43,842 nt of DNA, taken from assembly GCF_002551245.1 (NCBI RefSeq), contig NZ_NTGZ01000029.1:1-43842 (forward strand), read 5' to 3'. The DNA comes from Streptomyces sp. rh34 (lineage in GTDB: Bacteria; Actinomycetota; Actinomycetes; Streptomycetales; Streptomycetaceae). The position numbers and the translations under genes were made by a program. Below, in pieces: positions 24,129 through 32,749 of the stretch. The notes under the pieces were generated by a model, which made no database searches, was not told the origin of the DNA, and saw only the letters and a program-made list of their open reading frames with translations. Positions within the stretch are counted from its first letter, which is position 1. Each line of letters starts with the position of its first letter.

Positions 24129-24157
24129 GGCGCCCCTCCCGGAGACAGCGGCCGATA

Positions 24158-24172
24158 GGCGCGCGGCGCGCC
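24158..24172 (+). terminator. Short GC palindrome after the catabolic island
   Basis: GGCGCGC at 24158-24164 and GCGCGCC at 24166-24172 form a perfect inverted repeat around one base, 30 bases after the iron-sulfur gene stop. An AT-rich stretch (GATATATC, then TATCTAGTGCCTTTTATT) follows at about 24193-24221 and could be the start of the Mrp operon promoter. Terminator strength is uncertain. Confidence 0.35.
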
Positions 24173-24257
24173 GGTCGAGTGAATCAGCCTGAGGGATATA
24201 TCTGTATCTAGTGCCTTTTATTCCGGATGCTCCGTCGCCTACACCGGACACCCGTCT

Positions 24258-27161
24258 GTGATCGCGCTCATCGTCGCCCACTTCGCCCTGGCTGCCTGTG
24301 CGGGCCCGCTGGTGCACCGGCTCGGCCGACGGGCCTTCGTCGTGCTGGCCCTGCCCCCGGCGGCGGCCACCGTCTGGGCCCTCACCCGCTGGAGCACCGC
24401 CGCGTCCGGAGGCGCGGACACCTGGTCCTGGCAGTGGATCCCCGACTACGGCGTCGCCCTCGACCTGCGCCTGGACGCGCTGGCCGAACTGATGGTGCTG
24501 CTCGCCGCCGGGGTCGGCGCGCTCGTCCTGCTCTACTGCGCCTCCTACTTCACCGACGACACCCCGCAGCTGGGCCGCTTCGCCGGGAACCTCCTCGCCT
24601 TCGCGGGCGCGATGCTCGCCCTCGTCCTCGCCGACGACCTGATCACGCTCTATGTGTTCTGGGAACTGACCACGGTCTTCTCCTACCTGCTGATCGGCCA
24701 CGGCAGCGAACACCGGCACAGCCGCCGCTCCGCCCTCCAGGCCCTCGTCGTCACCACGTTCGGCGGCCTCGCCATGCTCGTCGGCTTCCTGATCCTCGGT
24801 CAGGCCGCCGGCACCTACCGGATCTCCGCGATCGTCGCCGACCCGCCCGAGACGACCCTCGCCGTGTCCGTCGCCGTCGTCCTCGTGCTGTGCGGGGCCC
24901 TGTCGAAGTCCGCGATCTGGCCGTTCTCCATGTGGCTGCCGAACGCCATGGCCGCGCCGACCCCCGTCAGCGCCTATCTGCACGCCGCCGCCATGGTCAA
25001 GGCCGGCGTCTACCTGGTCGCCCGGCTCGCCCCCGCCTTCGCCGACGTCCCCGTCTGGAAACCCGTCGTGCTCGTCCTCGGCGGCGCGACCATGCTGCTC
25101 GGCGGCTGGCGGGCGCTGCGCCTGAACGACCTCAAGCTCGTCCTCGCCTACGGGACCGTCAGCCAGCTCGGCTTCCTCACCCTGCTCGCCGGGACCGGCA
25201 ACCGCGACGCGGCGCTCGCCGCCGCCGCGATGATCCTCGGACACGCCCTCTTCAAGGCCCCGCTCTTCCTCGTCACCGGCATCGTCGACCACGCCGCCGG
25301 CACCCGCGACCTGCGCGAACTGTCCGGGGTCGGCCGCTCCCTGCCGTACGTCGCCGGCGTCGCCGTGCTCGCCGCCGCCTCCATGGCCGCCCTTCCGCCG
25401 CTGCTCGGCTTCGCCGCGAAGGAGGCCGCGTTCGAGGCGCTGCTGCACGGCTCCGCCGCCGACCGGTGGGCGCTGGCCGTCGTCGTCGCGGGCTCCGCGC
25501 TCACCACCGCGTACACCCTGCGCTTCGTCTGGGGCGCGTTCGCCCGCAAACCCGGCGTCCCCGACACCCCCGTCCACCGCGTCGGGTGGCTCTTCCTCGC
25601 CCCGCCCGCCCTGCTCGCCGTCCTCGGCCTGGCCCTCGGCCCCGGCGTCGGCTGGACCGACCGGCTGCTGGGCGCGTACGCCGACACGTTCCCGGCCGAG
25701 GCGAAGCCGTACCACCTCGCCCTCTGGCACGGACTCGGCCCCGCCCTGCTCCTGTCGGCCCTCGCCTGGGCCGTGGGCGCCGTGCTCTTCCTCGGCCGCG
25801 CACGCGTCACCCGGCTCTCCCGCCGGATCGCCTGGCCCACCGCCGACAGCGTCTTCGGCCATCTGCTGCTCGGGCAGGAACGTCTCGCCCTCCAGGTCAC
25901 CGGCTTCATCCAGCGCGGCTCCCTCTCCGTGTACCTGGCCACCACCCTGCTCGTCATGCTCGGCGGACAGCTCGCCGTCCTCATGGTCGACACCCCCTGG
26001 GACGGGGCGGTGCGACCCCGGCTCTGGGACAACCCGCTCCAGGGCGCGGTCGCCGCCCTCACCTGTGCCGCCGCCCTGCTGTGCCTGACGGTGCGACGGC
26101 GTATGAAAGCCGTCGTCCTGGCCGGCCTCACCGGATACGGCACCGCGCTGCTCTTCGTCGTCCAGGGAGCACCCGACCTGGCGCTCACCCAGTTCTGCGT
26201 CGAGACCGTCTCGATGATCGTCTTCGTGCTGGTGCTGCGCCGGATGCCCGTCCACTTCCACGAGACCGTCAGCACCTGGCGGCGGGCCACCCGTGTCCCG
26301 ATGGCTCTCGCGGCGGCCGCCACCGTCGGCGTCGGGATGTGGGTCGCCGCCGCCGCGCGCACCGCCGAACCGGCGGGCGCCGCCATGGTCAGGGAGGTCG
26401 CCGACCACGGGCTCAAGGACGTCGTGGCCACCATCCTCGTCGACCTGCGTGCCTGGGACACGATGGGGGAGTCCGCCGTGCTCGCCGCCGCCGCGATCGG
26501 CGTCACCAGCCTCATCTACCTGCACCGCCGCAGCGAGGGCACCATGGTCCAGGAGGAGTTGCGGGGCCGTACCGCCTGGTCCCTCTCGGCGCACCACGCC
26601 TCCAGACTGCCGCAGGGCGACGACGCGGCCCCCGAACGCGGCTGGCTGGCCGCCGGAGCCACCCTCGCCCCCGAGCACCGCTCGATCGTCTTCGAAGTGG
26701 TGGCCCGGCTGCTGTTCCACCCGATCCTCGTGCTCTCGGTCTATCTGCTGTTCTGCGCCGAGTCCCTGCCCGGCGGCGGGTTCGTCGCCGGACTCGTCGC
26801 CGGACTCGCCCTGATCACCCGCTACCTGGCGGGCGGCCGCTTCGAACTCGCCGAGGCCGCCCCCCTGCAACCAGGACTCTTCACCGGACTCGGCCTCTTC
26901 ATCTCCACCGGCGTGGGCCTCCTCGGACTCGCCGACGGCACCGTCCTGCACGCCTTCACGTACTACGGAGAGCTGCCGGTCTTCGGCGAATACCACCTGA
27001 GCACCTCGGTCCTCTTCGACTTCGGCGTCTACCTGCTGGTCCTCGGCGTCGTCCTGGACATCGTGCGGGCCCTCGGCGCCAAGATCGACCGGCAGATCGA
27101 ACGGGCGGCGGGCGTCCTCACCCCCGAAGGCGGCCCCGAGGCGGGAGGGTCCCCCCGATGA
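24258..27161 (+). CDS. mrpA: Na+/H+ antiporter subunit A with fused B domain (MrpA)
   Basis: A 967-residue multi-spanning protein, the largest Mrp subunit, homologous to complex I NuoL. The proton_antipo_M core includes LYVFWELTTVFSYLLIGHG near residue 133, SKSAIWPFSMWLPNAMAAPTPVSAYLHAA near 217 (conserved Lys and the His-containing channel segment) and GHALFKAPLFLVTGIVDH near 328. The middle carries the MrpA-specific GAPDLALTQFCVETVSMIVFVLVLRR near 640. The C-terminal portion (about 820-950) is an MnhB-like domain (LPGGGFVAGLVAGLALITRYLAGG), which explains the missing separate mrpB. The start is GTG at 24258. It heads a six-gene operon in which every junction overlaps by four bases. Confidence 0.95.
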   Translation: MIALIVAHFALAACAGPLVHRLGRRAFVVLALPPAAATVWALTRWSTAASGGADTWSWQWIPDYGVALDLRLDALAELMVLLAAGVGALVLLYCASYFTDDTPQLGRFAGNLLAFAGAMLALVLADDLITLYVFWELTTVFSYLLIGHGSEHRHSRRSALQALVVTTFGGLAMLVGFLILGQAAGTYRISAIVADPPETTLAVSVAVVLVLCGALSKSAIWPFSMWLPNAMAAPTPVSAYLHAAAMVKAGVYLVARLAPAFADVPVWKPVVLVLGGATMLLGGWRALRLNDLKLVLAYGTVSQLGFLTLLAGTGNRDAALAAAAMILGHALFKAPLFLVTGIVDHAAGTRDLRELSGVGRSLPYVAGVAVLAAASMAALPPLLGFAAKEAAFEALLHGSAADRWALAVVVAGSALTTAYTLRFVWGAFARKPGVPDTPVHRVGWLFLAPPALLAVLGLALGPGVGWTDRLLGAYADTFPAEAKPYHLALWHGLGPALLLSALAWAVGAVLFLGRARVTRLSRRIAWPTADSVFGHLLLGQERLALQVTGFIQRGSLSVYLATTLLVMLGGQLAVLMVDTPWDGAVRPRLWDNPLQGAVAALTCAAALLCLTVRRRMKAVVLAGLTGYGTALLFVVQGAPDLALTQFCVETVSMIVFVLVLRRMPVHFHETVSTWRRATRVPMALAAAATVGVGMWVAAAARTAEPAGAAMVREVADHGLKDVVATILVDLRAWDTMGESAVLAAAAIGVTSLIYLHRRSEGTMVQEELRGRTAWSLSAHHASRLPQGDDAAPERGWLAAGATLAPEHRSIVFEVVARLLFHPILVLSVYLLFCAESLPGGGFVAGLVAGLALITRYLAGGRFELAEAAPLQPGLFTGLGLFISTGVGLLGLADGTVLHAFTYYGELPVFGEYHLSTSVLFDFGVYLLVLGVVLDIVRALGAKIDRQIERAAGVLTPEGGPEAGGSPR

Positions 27162-27775
27162 TCGTCAGCGCCTCGCTCCTCGCCACCGCCGTCGTGCTCT
27201 GCGCCGTCGGCGGCATCCTCATGCTCACCCGCCCGCTGACCCGCATCCTGCTCGGCGCCGTCATCCTCGGCAACGGCATCAACCTGCTGGTCCTCTCCTC
27301 CACCGGCCGGGCCGGAGCGGCGCCCCTGCTCTACGGGGTGTCCCTGAGCCGGATCACCGACCCGCTGCCCCAGGCCATCGCGCTGACCGCCATCGTCATC
27401 ACCCTGGCCACCACCGCCTTCCTGCTGGCCATGGCCTACCGCAGCCACCAGATCACCGGCACCGACGAGGTCCACGACGACCTGGAGGACCGCCGCGTCG
27501 TGTTGCGCGCCGAAGTCCTCGGCGAGCGCGCCCAGTTGCGCGAGGAGTTCCGGTCGGGGGCCGAGCCCACCGCCGAGGAGCGCGAACGCTACCGGGAGGA
27601 GCGCCGCCGGCTCCGCGACCGGCTCCGCGCCGACCGCGCCCGCCAGGCCCGGGGCCGCGACGCCTCCGGCAACCTGTGGAACGACGTGCTGGGCGCGGAC
27701 CCGGAGGACTACGCACGCGACGGCGACGCCAAGGCGGACGACCGCTACCCCCGCGACCGAGGAGCCGACGGATGA
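27158..27775 (+). CDS. mrpC: Na+/H+ antiporter subunit C (MrpC) with long charged tail
   Basis: A 205-residue NuoK-like subunit. Residues 1 to about 105 hold three transmembrane helices, with the family blocks GGILMLTRPLTRILLGAVILGNGINLLVL and DPLPQAIALTAIVITLATTAFLLAMAYR. The remaining 95 or so residues are an unusual highly charged, probably coiled-coil cytoplasmic extension (AEERERYREERRRLRDRL near 150) followed by an acidic end. Bacillus MrpC has only about 113 residues, so the tail nearly doubles the protein. The tail may contact other subunits or regulators; no known domain was recognised. Starts on the ATG overlapping the mrpA stop. Confidence 0.94.
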   Translation: MIVSASLLATAVVLCAVGGILMLTRPLTRILLGAVILGNGINLLVLSSTGRAGAAPLLYGVSLSRITDPLPQAIALTAIVITLATTAFLLAMAYRSHQITGTDEVHDDLEDRRVVLRAEVLGERAQLREEFRSGAEPTAEERERYREERRRLRDRLRADRARQARGRDASGNLWNDVLGADPEDYARDGDAKADDRYPRDRGADG

Positions 27776-29424
27776 ACGCGCTCGTCCCGCTGCCGGTGCT
27801 GCTGCCCCTGTGCGCCACCGGCCTCAGCCTCGCCTTCGGCACCCGCCTGGGGCGCTTCCAGCGCTTCATCAGCGTCGCCGTGCTGACCGCCGTACTCGCG
27901 CTCTCGGTGATCCTCATGATCGCCGCGGACCGGCAGGGCCCGCTCTCCGTCCACCTCGGCGACTTCGCCCCGCCGCTCGGCATCACCCTGGTCGCCGACC
28001 GGCTGTCCGGGCTGATGCTCACCGTCTCCTCGGCCGTCACGCTCTGCGTGCTCGTCTACTCCCTCGGCCAGGGCATGACCGACCGGGACAAGGAGACCCC
28101 GCTCGCCGTCTTCCACCCCGCCTATCTGATCCTCGTCGCCGGGGTGTCCTGCACCTTCCTCGCCGGCGACCTCGTCAACCTCTACGTCGGCTTCGAGATC
28201 ATGCTGGTCGCCAGCTTCGTCCTGCTCACCCTCGGCGGCACCGGACCCCGGATGCGGGCGGGCTCCACCTACGTGATCATCTCGCTGTTCTCCTCGATGC
28301 TCTTCCTCACCGCCATCGCCATGACGTACGCGGCGACCGGCACCGCGAACTTCGCCCAGCTCGCGGGGCGCCTGGCCGACCTCCCCATCGGCGTACAGAC
28401 CCTGATCCAGGCGCTGCTGCTGACCGTCTTCGCGATCAAGGCGGCCGTCTTCCCGCTCGCCGCCTGGCTCCCCGACTCCTACCCGACCGCCCCGGCCCCC
28501 GTGACCGCCGTCTTCGCCGGACTGCTCACCAAGGTCGGCGTCTACTGCATGCTGCGCACCGAGACCCTGCTCTTCCCCGGCAACCGTCTCGGCGACCTCC
28601 TGATGGCCATCGCACTGGCCTCGATGGTCATCGGCATCCTCGGCGCGGTCGCCCAGACCGACCTGAAGCGGCTGCTCTCCTTCACCCTGATCAGCCACAT
28701 CGGCTACATGGTCTTCGGGATCGGCCTCGCCACCCGCGAGGCGTACGGCGGGGCCATCGTGTACGTCGCCCACCACATCACCGTCCAGACGACCCTGTTC
28801 CTCGTGGCCGGGCTCATCGAACGCCGGGGCGGCACCACGGAGTTGACCCGGCTCGGCGGTCTGGCCAGGGCCGCGCCGATGCTCGCCGTGCTGTTCTTCG
28901 TCCCCGCGATGAACCTTGCCGGGATCCCCCCGCTGTCCGGCTTCATCGGCAAGCTCGGCCTGATGCGCGCCGGCGTCGCCGACGGCGGCGGCTGGGCCTG
29001 GCTGCTGGTCGCGGGCTCGGCCGCCACCAGCCTGCTGACGCTGTACGTGGTCGCCAAGGTCTGGAACCTGGCCTTCTGGCGCGCCGCCCCACCCGGCCAG
29101 GCCGCCGCCGGAACGGTCCTGGAGTCCGGCGACGACAGCGACGACGACCCGGACGCGGGCCCCGACCGGATCCGCGGCACCGGTGACGAGGGCATCGCAC
29201 CGGCCCACCGCCCGGCAGGACAGGCCGTAGCCGCGACCCTGCACGGACGGGCCGTCATCACCACCAGCCGACTGCCCCACCCGATGACCGCGGCCACCGC
29301 GGCGACCATCGCGATCGGTCTCGCCTTCACGGTGTTCGCCGGCCCGCTCACCGCCTTCACCGACCGCACGGCCGCCGAGATCCTCCGGCGGACCCCTTAC
29401 GTCCAGGAGGTGCTGGGCCGGTGA
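27772..29424 (+). CDS. mrpD: Na+/H+ antiporter subunit D (MrpD)
   Basis: A 550-residue NuoM/NuoN-like proton-channel subunit with about 14 hydrophobic segments. The conserved glutamate of helix 5 is in LYVGFEIMLVASFVLLTLGGTG near residue 140. A channel lysine is in FAIKAAVFPLAAWLPDSYPTAPAPVTAVFAGLLTKVGVY near 222-260, and DLKRLLSFTLISHIGYMVFG near 300 is a further hallmark. Residues about 445-500 form a polar, acidic loop (GDDSDDDPDAGPDRI) before a last hydrophobic segment; this loop is longer than I would expect. ATGA overlap with mrpC. Part of the hetero-oligomeric antiporter for Na+ tolerance and alkaline pH homeostasis. Confidence 0.95.
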   Translation: MNALVPLPVLLPLCATGLSLAFGTRLGRFQRFISVAVLTAVLALSVILMIAADRQGPLSVHLGDFAPPLGITLVADRLSGLMLTVSSAVTLCVLVYSLGQGMTDRDKETPLAVFHPAYLILVAGVSCTFLAGDLVNLYVGFEIMLVASFVLLTLGGTGPRMRAGSTYVIISLFSSMLFLTAIAMTYAATGTANFAQLAGRLADLPIGVQTLIQALLLTVFAIKAAVFPLAAWLPDSYPTAPAPVTAVFAGLLTKVGVYCMLRTETLLFPGNRLGDLLMAIALASMVIGILGAVAQTDLKRLLSFTLISHIGYMVFGIGLATREAYGGAIVYVAHHITVQTTLFLVAGLIERRGGTTELTRLGGLARAAPMLAVLFFVPAMNLAGIPPLSGFIGKLGLMRAGVADGGGWAWLLVAGSAATSLLTLYVVAKVWNLAFWRAAPPGQAAAGTVLESGDDSDDDPDAGPDRIRGTGDEGIAPAHRPAGQAVAATLHGRAVITTSRLPHPMTAATAATIAIGLAFTVFAGPLTAFTDRTAAEILRRTPYVQEVLGR

Positions 29425-30047
29425 AACGCATCCTGCGGCTCTCGTTCCGCAACGCCGATCTGCCGCCGCTGAGCTGCGAGTTCGGCACCCGCCGCCGCGT
29501 GCTGGACCTGCCGCTGATCGCCTGGCTCACCGTCATCTGGGTCCTGCTCTGGTCCACCCTCACCTGGGCCAACGTCCTCACCGGCCTGGTCGTCTCGGTC
29601 GCCGTCTGCCTCGCCTTCCCGCTGCCCCGGGTCGACCTCGGACTGCGGCTCCACCTCTGGGGCATCCTGCGGCTGGTCGGCTACCTCTTCTGCGACATGT
29701 ACACCTCCGGGGTGAAGGTCACCCGGCAGACCTTCTTGGGCCTGCCGCACCGGGCCGCCGTGATCGGGGTGCCCCTGCGCTGCCGCAGCGACCTGATGCT
29801 CGCGGCCACCGCCGTCGCCGTCTCCAACGTCCCGGGCGGCTCCATCATCGAGGTGCGCCGGGCCACCGCCACCGTCTTCCTGCACGTCCTGGACGCCGAC
29901 CGGCCCGAGGAGCTCGAAGCCGCCCGGCGCCAGGTGTGGCGGATCGAGGAACTGACCGTACGGGCCTTCGGCACCCCCGACGAGATCGCCCGGGTCGCCG
30001 AACCCCCGCCACCGCCCCAGCTCGCCGCAGGGAGGCCCGCACCATGA
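29421..30047 (+). CDS. mrpE: Na+/H+ antiporter subunit E (MrpE)
   Basis: A 208-residue MrpE. After a short basic N-terminus come two close hydrophobic segments (LIAWLTVIWVLLWSTLTWANVLTGLVVSVAVCLAF, residues about 35-70). The cytoplasmic MNHE domain follows, with LGIPLR-like GVPLRCRSDLMLAATAVAVSNVPGGSIIEV near 113-142 and FLHVLDAD near 152. It ends in a proline-rich tail (EPPPPPQ). GTG at 29421 overlaps the mrpD stop. MrpE is needed for full antiporter assembly; no catalytic residue is known. Confidence 0.93.
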   Translation: MKRILRLSFRNADLPPLSCEFGTRRRVLDLPLIAWLTVIWVLLWSTLTWANVLTGLVVSVAVCLAFPLPRVDLGLRLHLWGILRLVGYLFCDMYTSGVKVTRQTFLGLPHRAAVIGVPLRCRSDLMLAATAVAVSNVPGGSIIEVRRATATVFLHVLDADRPEELEAARRQVWRIEELTVRAFGTPDEIARVAEPPPPPQLAAGRPAP

Positions 30048-30367
30048 CCGCGCCCGAACAGGTCGACCGCATCCTGCTGACCGCCGCCGTCGTCCTGATC
30101 CTCCTCGCCGGGGCCCTGCTGCTGGCCCGGATCTGGCGGGGCCCCTCCATGCTGGACCGGGCGATCTCGCTGGACGTCTGCGCCGCCCTGATCATCGCCG
30201 GGCTCGCCGCCAAATCGGCGTTCGCCCGGGATCCGTTCTACTTCCCGATCATGCTGGTCCTGGCGTTCCTCGGGTTCACCGGCTCGGTGGGCATCGCCCG
30301 CTTCATCGCCGTACGCGACCGGCCCCGCCCCCCGCGCTCCGACGACACCGAGGAGGGCCCGCGATGA
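30044..30367 (+). CDS. mrpF: Na+/H+ antiporter subunit F (MrpF)
   Basis: A 107-residue MrpF with three hydrophobic segments (about 10-28, 40-58, 66-88). The characteristic ARIWRGPSMLDRAISLDV motif is near residues 28-45; MrpF subunits carry RGPSxxDRV here, close to the interface with MrpG. Starts on the ATG overlapping the mrpE stop. The C-terminus is a short charged tail. Confidence 0.93.
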   Translation: MTAPEQVDRILLTAAVVLILLAGALLLARIWRGPSMLDRAISLDVCAALIIAGLAAKSAFARDPFYFPIMLVLAFLGFTGSVGIARFIAVRDRPRPPRSDDTEEGPR

Positions 30368-30717
30368 GCGTCTGGCACCAGATCGCCGACACGGCCGGCG
30401 CCGCACTGCTCCTCGTCGGCGCCGCGATCTGTCTGCTCGGGGTGATCGGCATGATCCGCCTCCCGGACGTCCTCTCCCGCAGCCACGCGGCGACCAAGCC
30501 GCAGACCCTCGGCATGATCCTGGTCCTGGCCGGGGTCGCGCTACGGCTGCGCGGCGGCATGGAACTCGCCACCCTCGGCCTCATCGCCTTCTTCCAGATG
30601 CTCACCGGCCCGGTGGCCTCGCACCTGGTGGCCCGTTCCGCGTACCGCACCGGCCAGGTCGAACACGGCGATCTGCTCTTCGACGAACTCGACGAGCAGC
30701 TCACCGACGGCAGGTGA
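30364..30717 (+). CDS. mrpG: Na+/H+ antiporter subunit G (MrpG)
   Basis: A 117-residue MrpG and last gene of the operon. The family motif GVIGMIRLPDVLSRSHAATKPQTLGMILVLAGVAL runs from about residue 27 to 61, with three predicted helices. The conserved RxPDxxxRxHAxxK pattern is present. ATGA overlap with mrpF. The following gene (MOSC) starts 89 bases later and is probably separate. Confidence 0.94.
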   Translation: MSVWHQIADTAGAALLLVGAAICLLGVIGMIRLPDVLSRSHAATKPQTLGMILVLAGVALRLRGGMELATLGLIAFFQMLTGPVASHLVARSAYRTGQVEHGDLLFDELDEQLTDGR

Positions 30718-30806
30718 CCGCCGGACCCGGACCGGGGCGTGGTACCCGCCGGGCGTAGGGTCGCAAGAGATCGCGCATCGCGCATGTCGAGCGGGGGCAG
30801 GGAGCC

Positions 30807-31352
30807 ATGACGTACGGAACGGTCACGACGGTCAGCAGCAGCGGCGGGCACACGTTCGGCAAGGTGAGCCGGGACAGCGTGACGCTGCTCGCCGGACTCG
30901 GGGTCGAGGGGGACGCCCACGCGGGCGAGCGGGTCAAGCACCGCTCCCGGGTCGCGCAGGACCCCACCCAGCCCAATCTGCGGCAGGTCCACCTGATCCA
31001 CGAGGAGCTGTTCACGGAGCTGGCCGACGCCGGTTTCACCGTGGCTCCCGGAGAGCTGGGCGAGAACCTCACCACCCGGGGCATCGACCTGCTGGGCCTC
31101 CCCACCGGCACGCTGCTGAGGATCGGCGACGACGCGGTCGTCGAGGTCACCGGCCTGCGCAACCCCTGCCTCCAGATCGAGGCCTTTCAGGAAGGGCTGC
31201 TGAAGCAGGTCGTCGGCCGGGACGCTACGGGCGCGGTCGTGCGCAAGGCCGGTGTCATGAGCGTGGTCCGCTGGGGCGGTGTGATCCGCCCCGGCGACAC
31301 GATCGCCGCCGAACTCCCCGCGGGCCCGCACCGCCCGCTGGAACGCGTCTGA
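30807..31352 (+). CDS. MOSC domain protein (YiiM-like)
   Basis: A 181-residue single MOSC-domain protein. The MOSC beta-barrel is related to the C-terminal domain of molybdenum cofactor sulfurase, and free-standing members such as YiiM handle N-hydroxylated substrates or sulfur. Visible blocks are GLGVEGDAHAGERVKHRSRVAQDPTQPNLRQVHLIHEEL near residues 29-68 and FTVAPGELGENLTTRGIDLLGLPTGTLLRIG near 77-108. The conserved cysteine is in TGLRNPCLQIEAFQEGLL near 118. The length is close to other short MOSC proteins. ATG at 30807 follows GGGAG. No functional link to the neighbouring Mrp operon is evident. Confidence 0.92.
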   Translation: MTYGTVTTVSSSGGHTFGKVSRDSVTLLAGLGVEGDAHAGERVKHRSRVAQDPTQPNLRQVHLIHEELFTELADAGFTVAPGELGENLTTRGIDLLGLPTGTLLRIGDDAVVEVTGLRNPCLQIEAFQEGLLKQVVGRDATGAVVRKAGVMSVVRWGGVIRPGDTIAAELPAGPHRPLERV

Positions 31353-31440
31353 ATCTCCTCACCGCCCTGTCCCCGTCAAAGCGCCCGCGGGCCGGTGTCC
31401 GCATGCCATGATGCGGGCAATGCCGGACGCTGGGGGGCGT

Positions 31441-32181
31441 ATGGGAAGCACGGGCACAGTGCTGCGCGAATTGCGCGGCGCACAGAAGAGCGCCAAGGGT
31501 GTCTCGCTCTACTCGCGGTACGTGAACCGGCCCGCCGGGCGGATGCTCGCGGCCGGAGCGTACCGGGCGGACATGACACCCAACCAGGTCACCCTGACCA
31601 GTGCGCTGTTCACCTACGGCGCGCTCGCGGCGGTCGCGCTCGTCGAGCCGTCCTGGACGCTCGGCGTCCTGGTCTGGGCGGCCCTCGCGGTCGGCTTCGC
31701 CTTCGACTCCGCCGACGGGCAGCTCGCCCGGCTCACCGGCCGGGGAGGCCCCGACGGGGAGTGGCTGGACCATGTCGTGGACTGCGGCAAGCTGCTGCTC
31801 GTCCACACCGCCGTCCTGATCTCCTTCTACCGCTTCGGCGAACTGCCTTCGCAGGCATGGCTGTTGCTTCCCCTGGGGTTCCAGCTGGCGGCGGTGGTGA
31901 CCTTCTGCGCGGGGCTGCTGCGCGAACAGCTCGGCAAGGCGGCGGCGAGTGCCCGGGGCCCGTCCTGGGCGGTGCCGGCTTCGGCGTCGAACGTCTCGCG
32001 GGTGCGGGCCGTGGCGCTGCTGCCCGCCGACTACGGGGTGTTCTGCCTGGTGTTCCTGCTGCTCGGCGCACCCGGGGCCTTCCGCGCCGGGTACGCCGTG
32101 CTCGCGGTGGTGCACACGCTGTTCCTGGTGGCTTTCCTCGCCAAGTGGTTCAGGGAGCTGAAAGTGCTCCGGACCGGCTGA
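31441..32181 (+). CDS. CDP-alcohol phosphatidyltransferase
   Basis: A 246-residue integral membrane enzyme that transfers a phospho-alcohol or phosphatidyl group from a CDP-linked donor. The full signature DxxDGxxARx8GxxxDxxxD is present as DSADGQLARLTGRGGPDGEWLDHVVD near residues 88-113. The N-terminal part (ELRGAQKSAKGVSLYSRYVNRPAGR) is cytosolic, followed by about five or six hydrophobic segments. Members are usually phospholipid synthases (PgsA, PIS) or head-group transferases. ATG at 31441 is chosen because GGGGGG precedes it as it does the polymerase-like gene; ATGs at 31408 and 31420 are alternatives. The 3' end overlaps the opposed cytidylyltransferase-like gene by 32 bases. A role in the adjoining polysaccharide locus is inferred. 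Confidence 0.88.
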   Translation: MGSTGTVLRELRGAQKSAKGVSLYSRYVNRPAGRMLAAGAYRADMTPNQVTLTSALFTYGALAAVALVEPSWTLGVLVWAALAVGFAFDSADGQLARLTGRGGPDGEWLDHVVDCGKLLLVHTAVLISFYRFGELPSQAWLLLPLGFQLAAVVTFCAGLLREQLGKAAASARGPSWAVPASASNVSRVRAVALLPADYGVFCLVFLLLGAPGAFRAGYAVLAVVHTLFLVAFLAKWFRELKVLRTG

Positions 32182-32599
32182 CGAGCACGTCCAGCACCCG
32201 GCGCAGCTGGGTGCTGGACGTATGCACGGTGTAGGGGAAGTAGACGACCTCCACGCCCACTTCGGCGAAGTCGCGTTCCAGCTTCTCCCCCTTCTCCGTG
32301 CCCCGCCAGTCGTCTCCCTTGAAGATCACGTCGAACCGGACCTGCTGCCAGGTCTCGACCTTGTCCGGCACGGTCTCCACGAACGCGGCGTCCACGAATC
32401 GGACACTGCGGACGATCTCCAGTCGTTCGCGGAGTGGGATCATCGGTGTGTGGCCCTTGGCGAGGGCGGCCATCTCGTCCGACACGACCCCCGCGACCAG
32501 GTAGTCGCACTGACTGCGGGCGTGCCGCAGGATGTTGAGGTGCCCGACGTGGAACAGGTCGTACACCCCGGGTGCGTAACCCACCCTGTGCTGCACCAT
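32150..32599 (-). CDS. Cytidylyltransferase-like (TagD-type) nucleotidyltransferase
   Basis: A 149-residue small nucleotidyltransferase. The catalytic HxGH motif is in GVYDLFHVGHLNILRHAR near residues 11-28. RLEIVRSVRFVDAAF near 58 and FDVIFKGDDWRGTEKGEKLERDFAEVGVEVVYFPYT near 88 follow the glycerol-3-phosphate cytidylyltransferase pattern. The RTEGISTT block of TagD is altered to VHTSSTQLRR. It should join CTP (or another NTP) to a phospho-alcohol such as glycerol-3-phosphate, giving a CDP-alcohol of the kind a CDP-alcohol phosphatidyltransferase consumes. ATG at 32599 is eight bases from GGGGAGAG. It is convergent with that transferase (32-base overlap) and divergent from the glycosyltransferase at 32750. 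Confidence 0.88.
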   Translation of the reverse strand: MVQHRVGYAPGVYDLFHVGHLNILRHARSQCDYLVAGVVSDEMAALAKGHTPMIPLRERLEIVRSVRFVDAAFVETVPDKVETWQQVRFDVIFKGDDWRGTEKGEKLERDFAEVGVEVVYFPYTVHTSSTQLRRVLDVLVSRSGALSAP

Positions 32600-32692
32600 C
32601 CGTATCTCTCCCCCCACGGTGAACGTGATCCGGTGATGTTCCAACGACCTTACTGTGAAGAACACTTGTGCAAGCCGTGAACGGATAAGCTC

Positions 32693-32721
32693 GACAGGGG
32701 CTGTCCCCCGGTGGGGACAGC
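32693..32721 (+). promoter_or_regulatory. Two mutually exclusive hairpins before the polysaccharide operon
   Basis: Stem A pairs GACAG (32693-32697) with CTGTC (32701-32705) over a GGG loop. Stem B pairs GCTGTCCCC (32700-32708) with GGGGACAGC (32713-32721) over a CGGT loop. They share the CTGTC strand, so only one can form at a time. The start codon at 32750 lies 28 bases downstream. The arrangement could be an attenuator-like switch, or simply overlapping operator half-sites. Confidence 0.45.
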
Positions 32722-32749
32722 GGTTGTCGTGGGGGAAGGCGATCGTCCG

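Noticed and set aside
23544..26996. 1150-codon minus-strand open frame antisense to mrpA
   Set aside because: The composition is Gly/Asp/Glu/His repeats typical of the reverse complement of membrane-protein codons. mrpA on the other strand is complete.
24258..30717. A respiratory complex I (nuo) operon
   Set aside because: The A, C and D subunits resemble NuoL/K/M, but the presence of MrpE, F and G types and the lack of any peripheral-arm subunits identify an Mrp antiporter.
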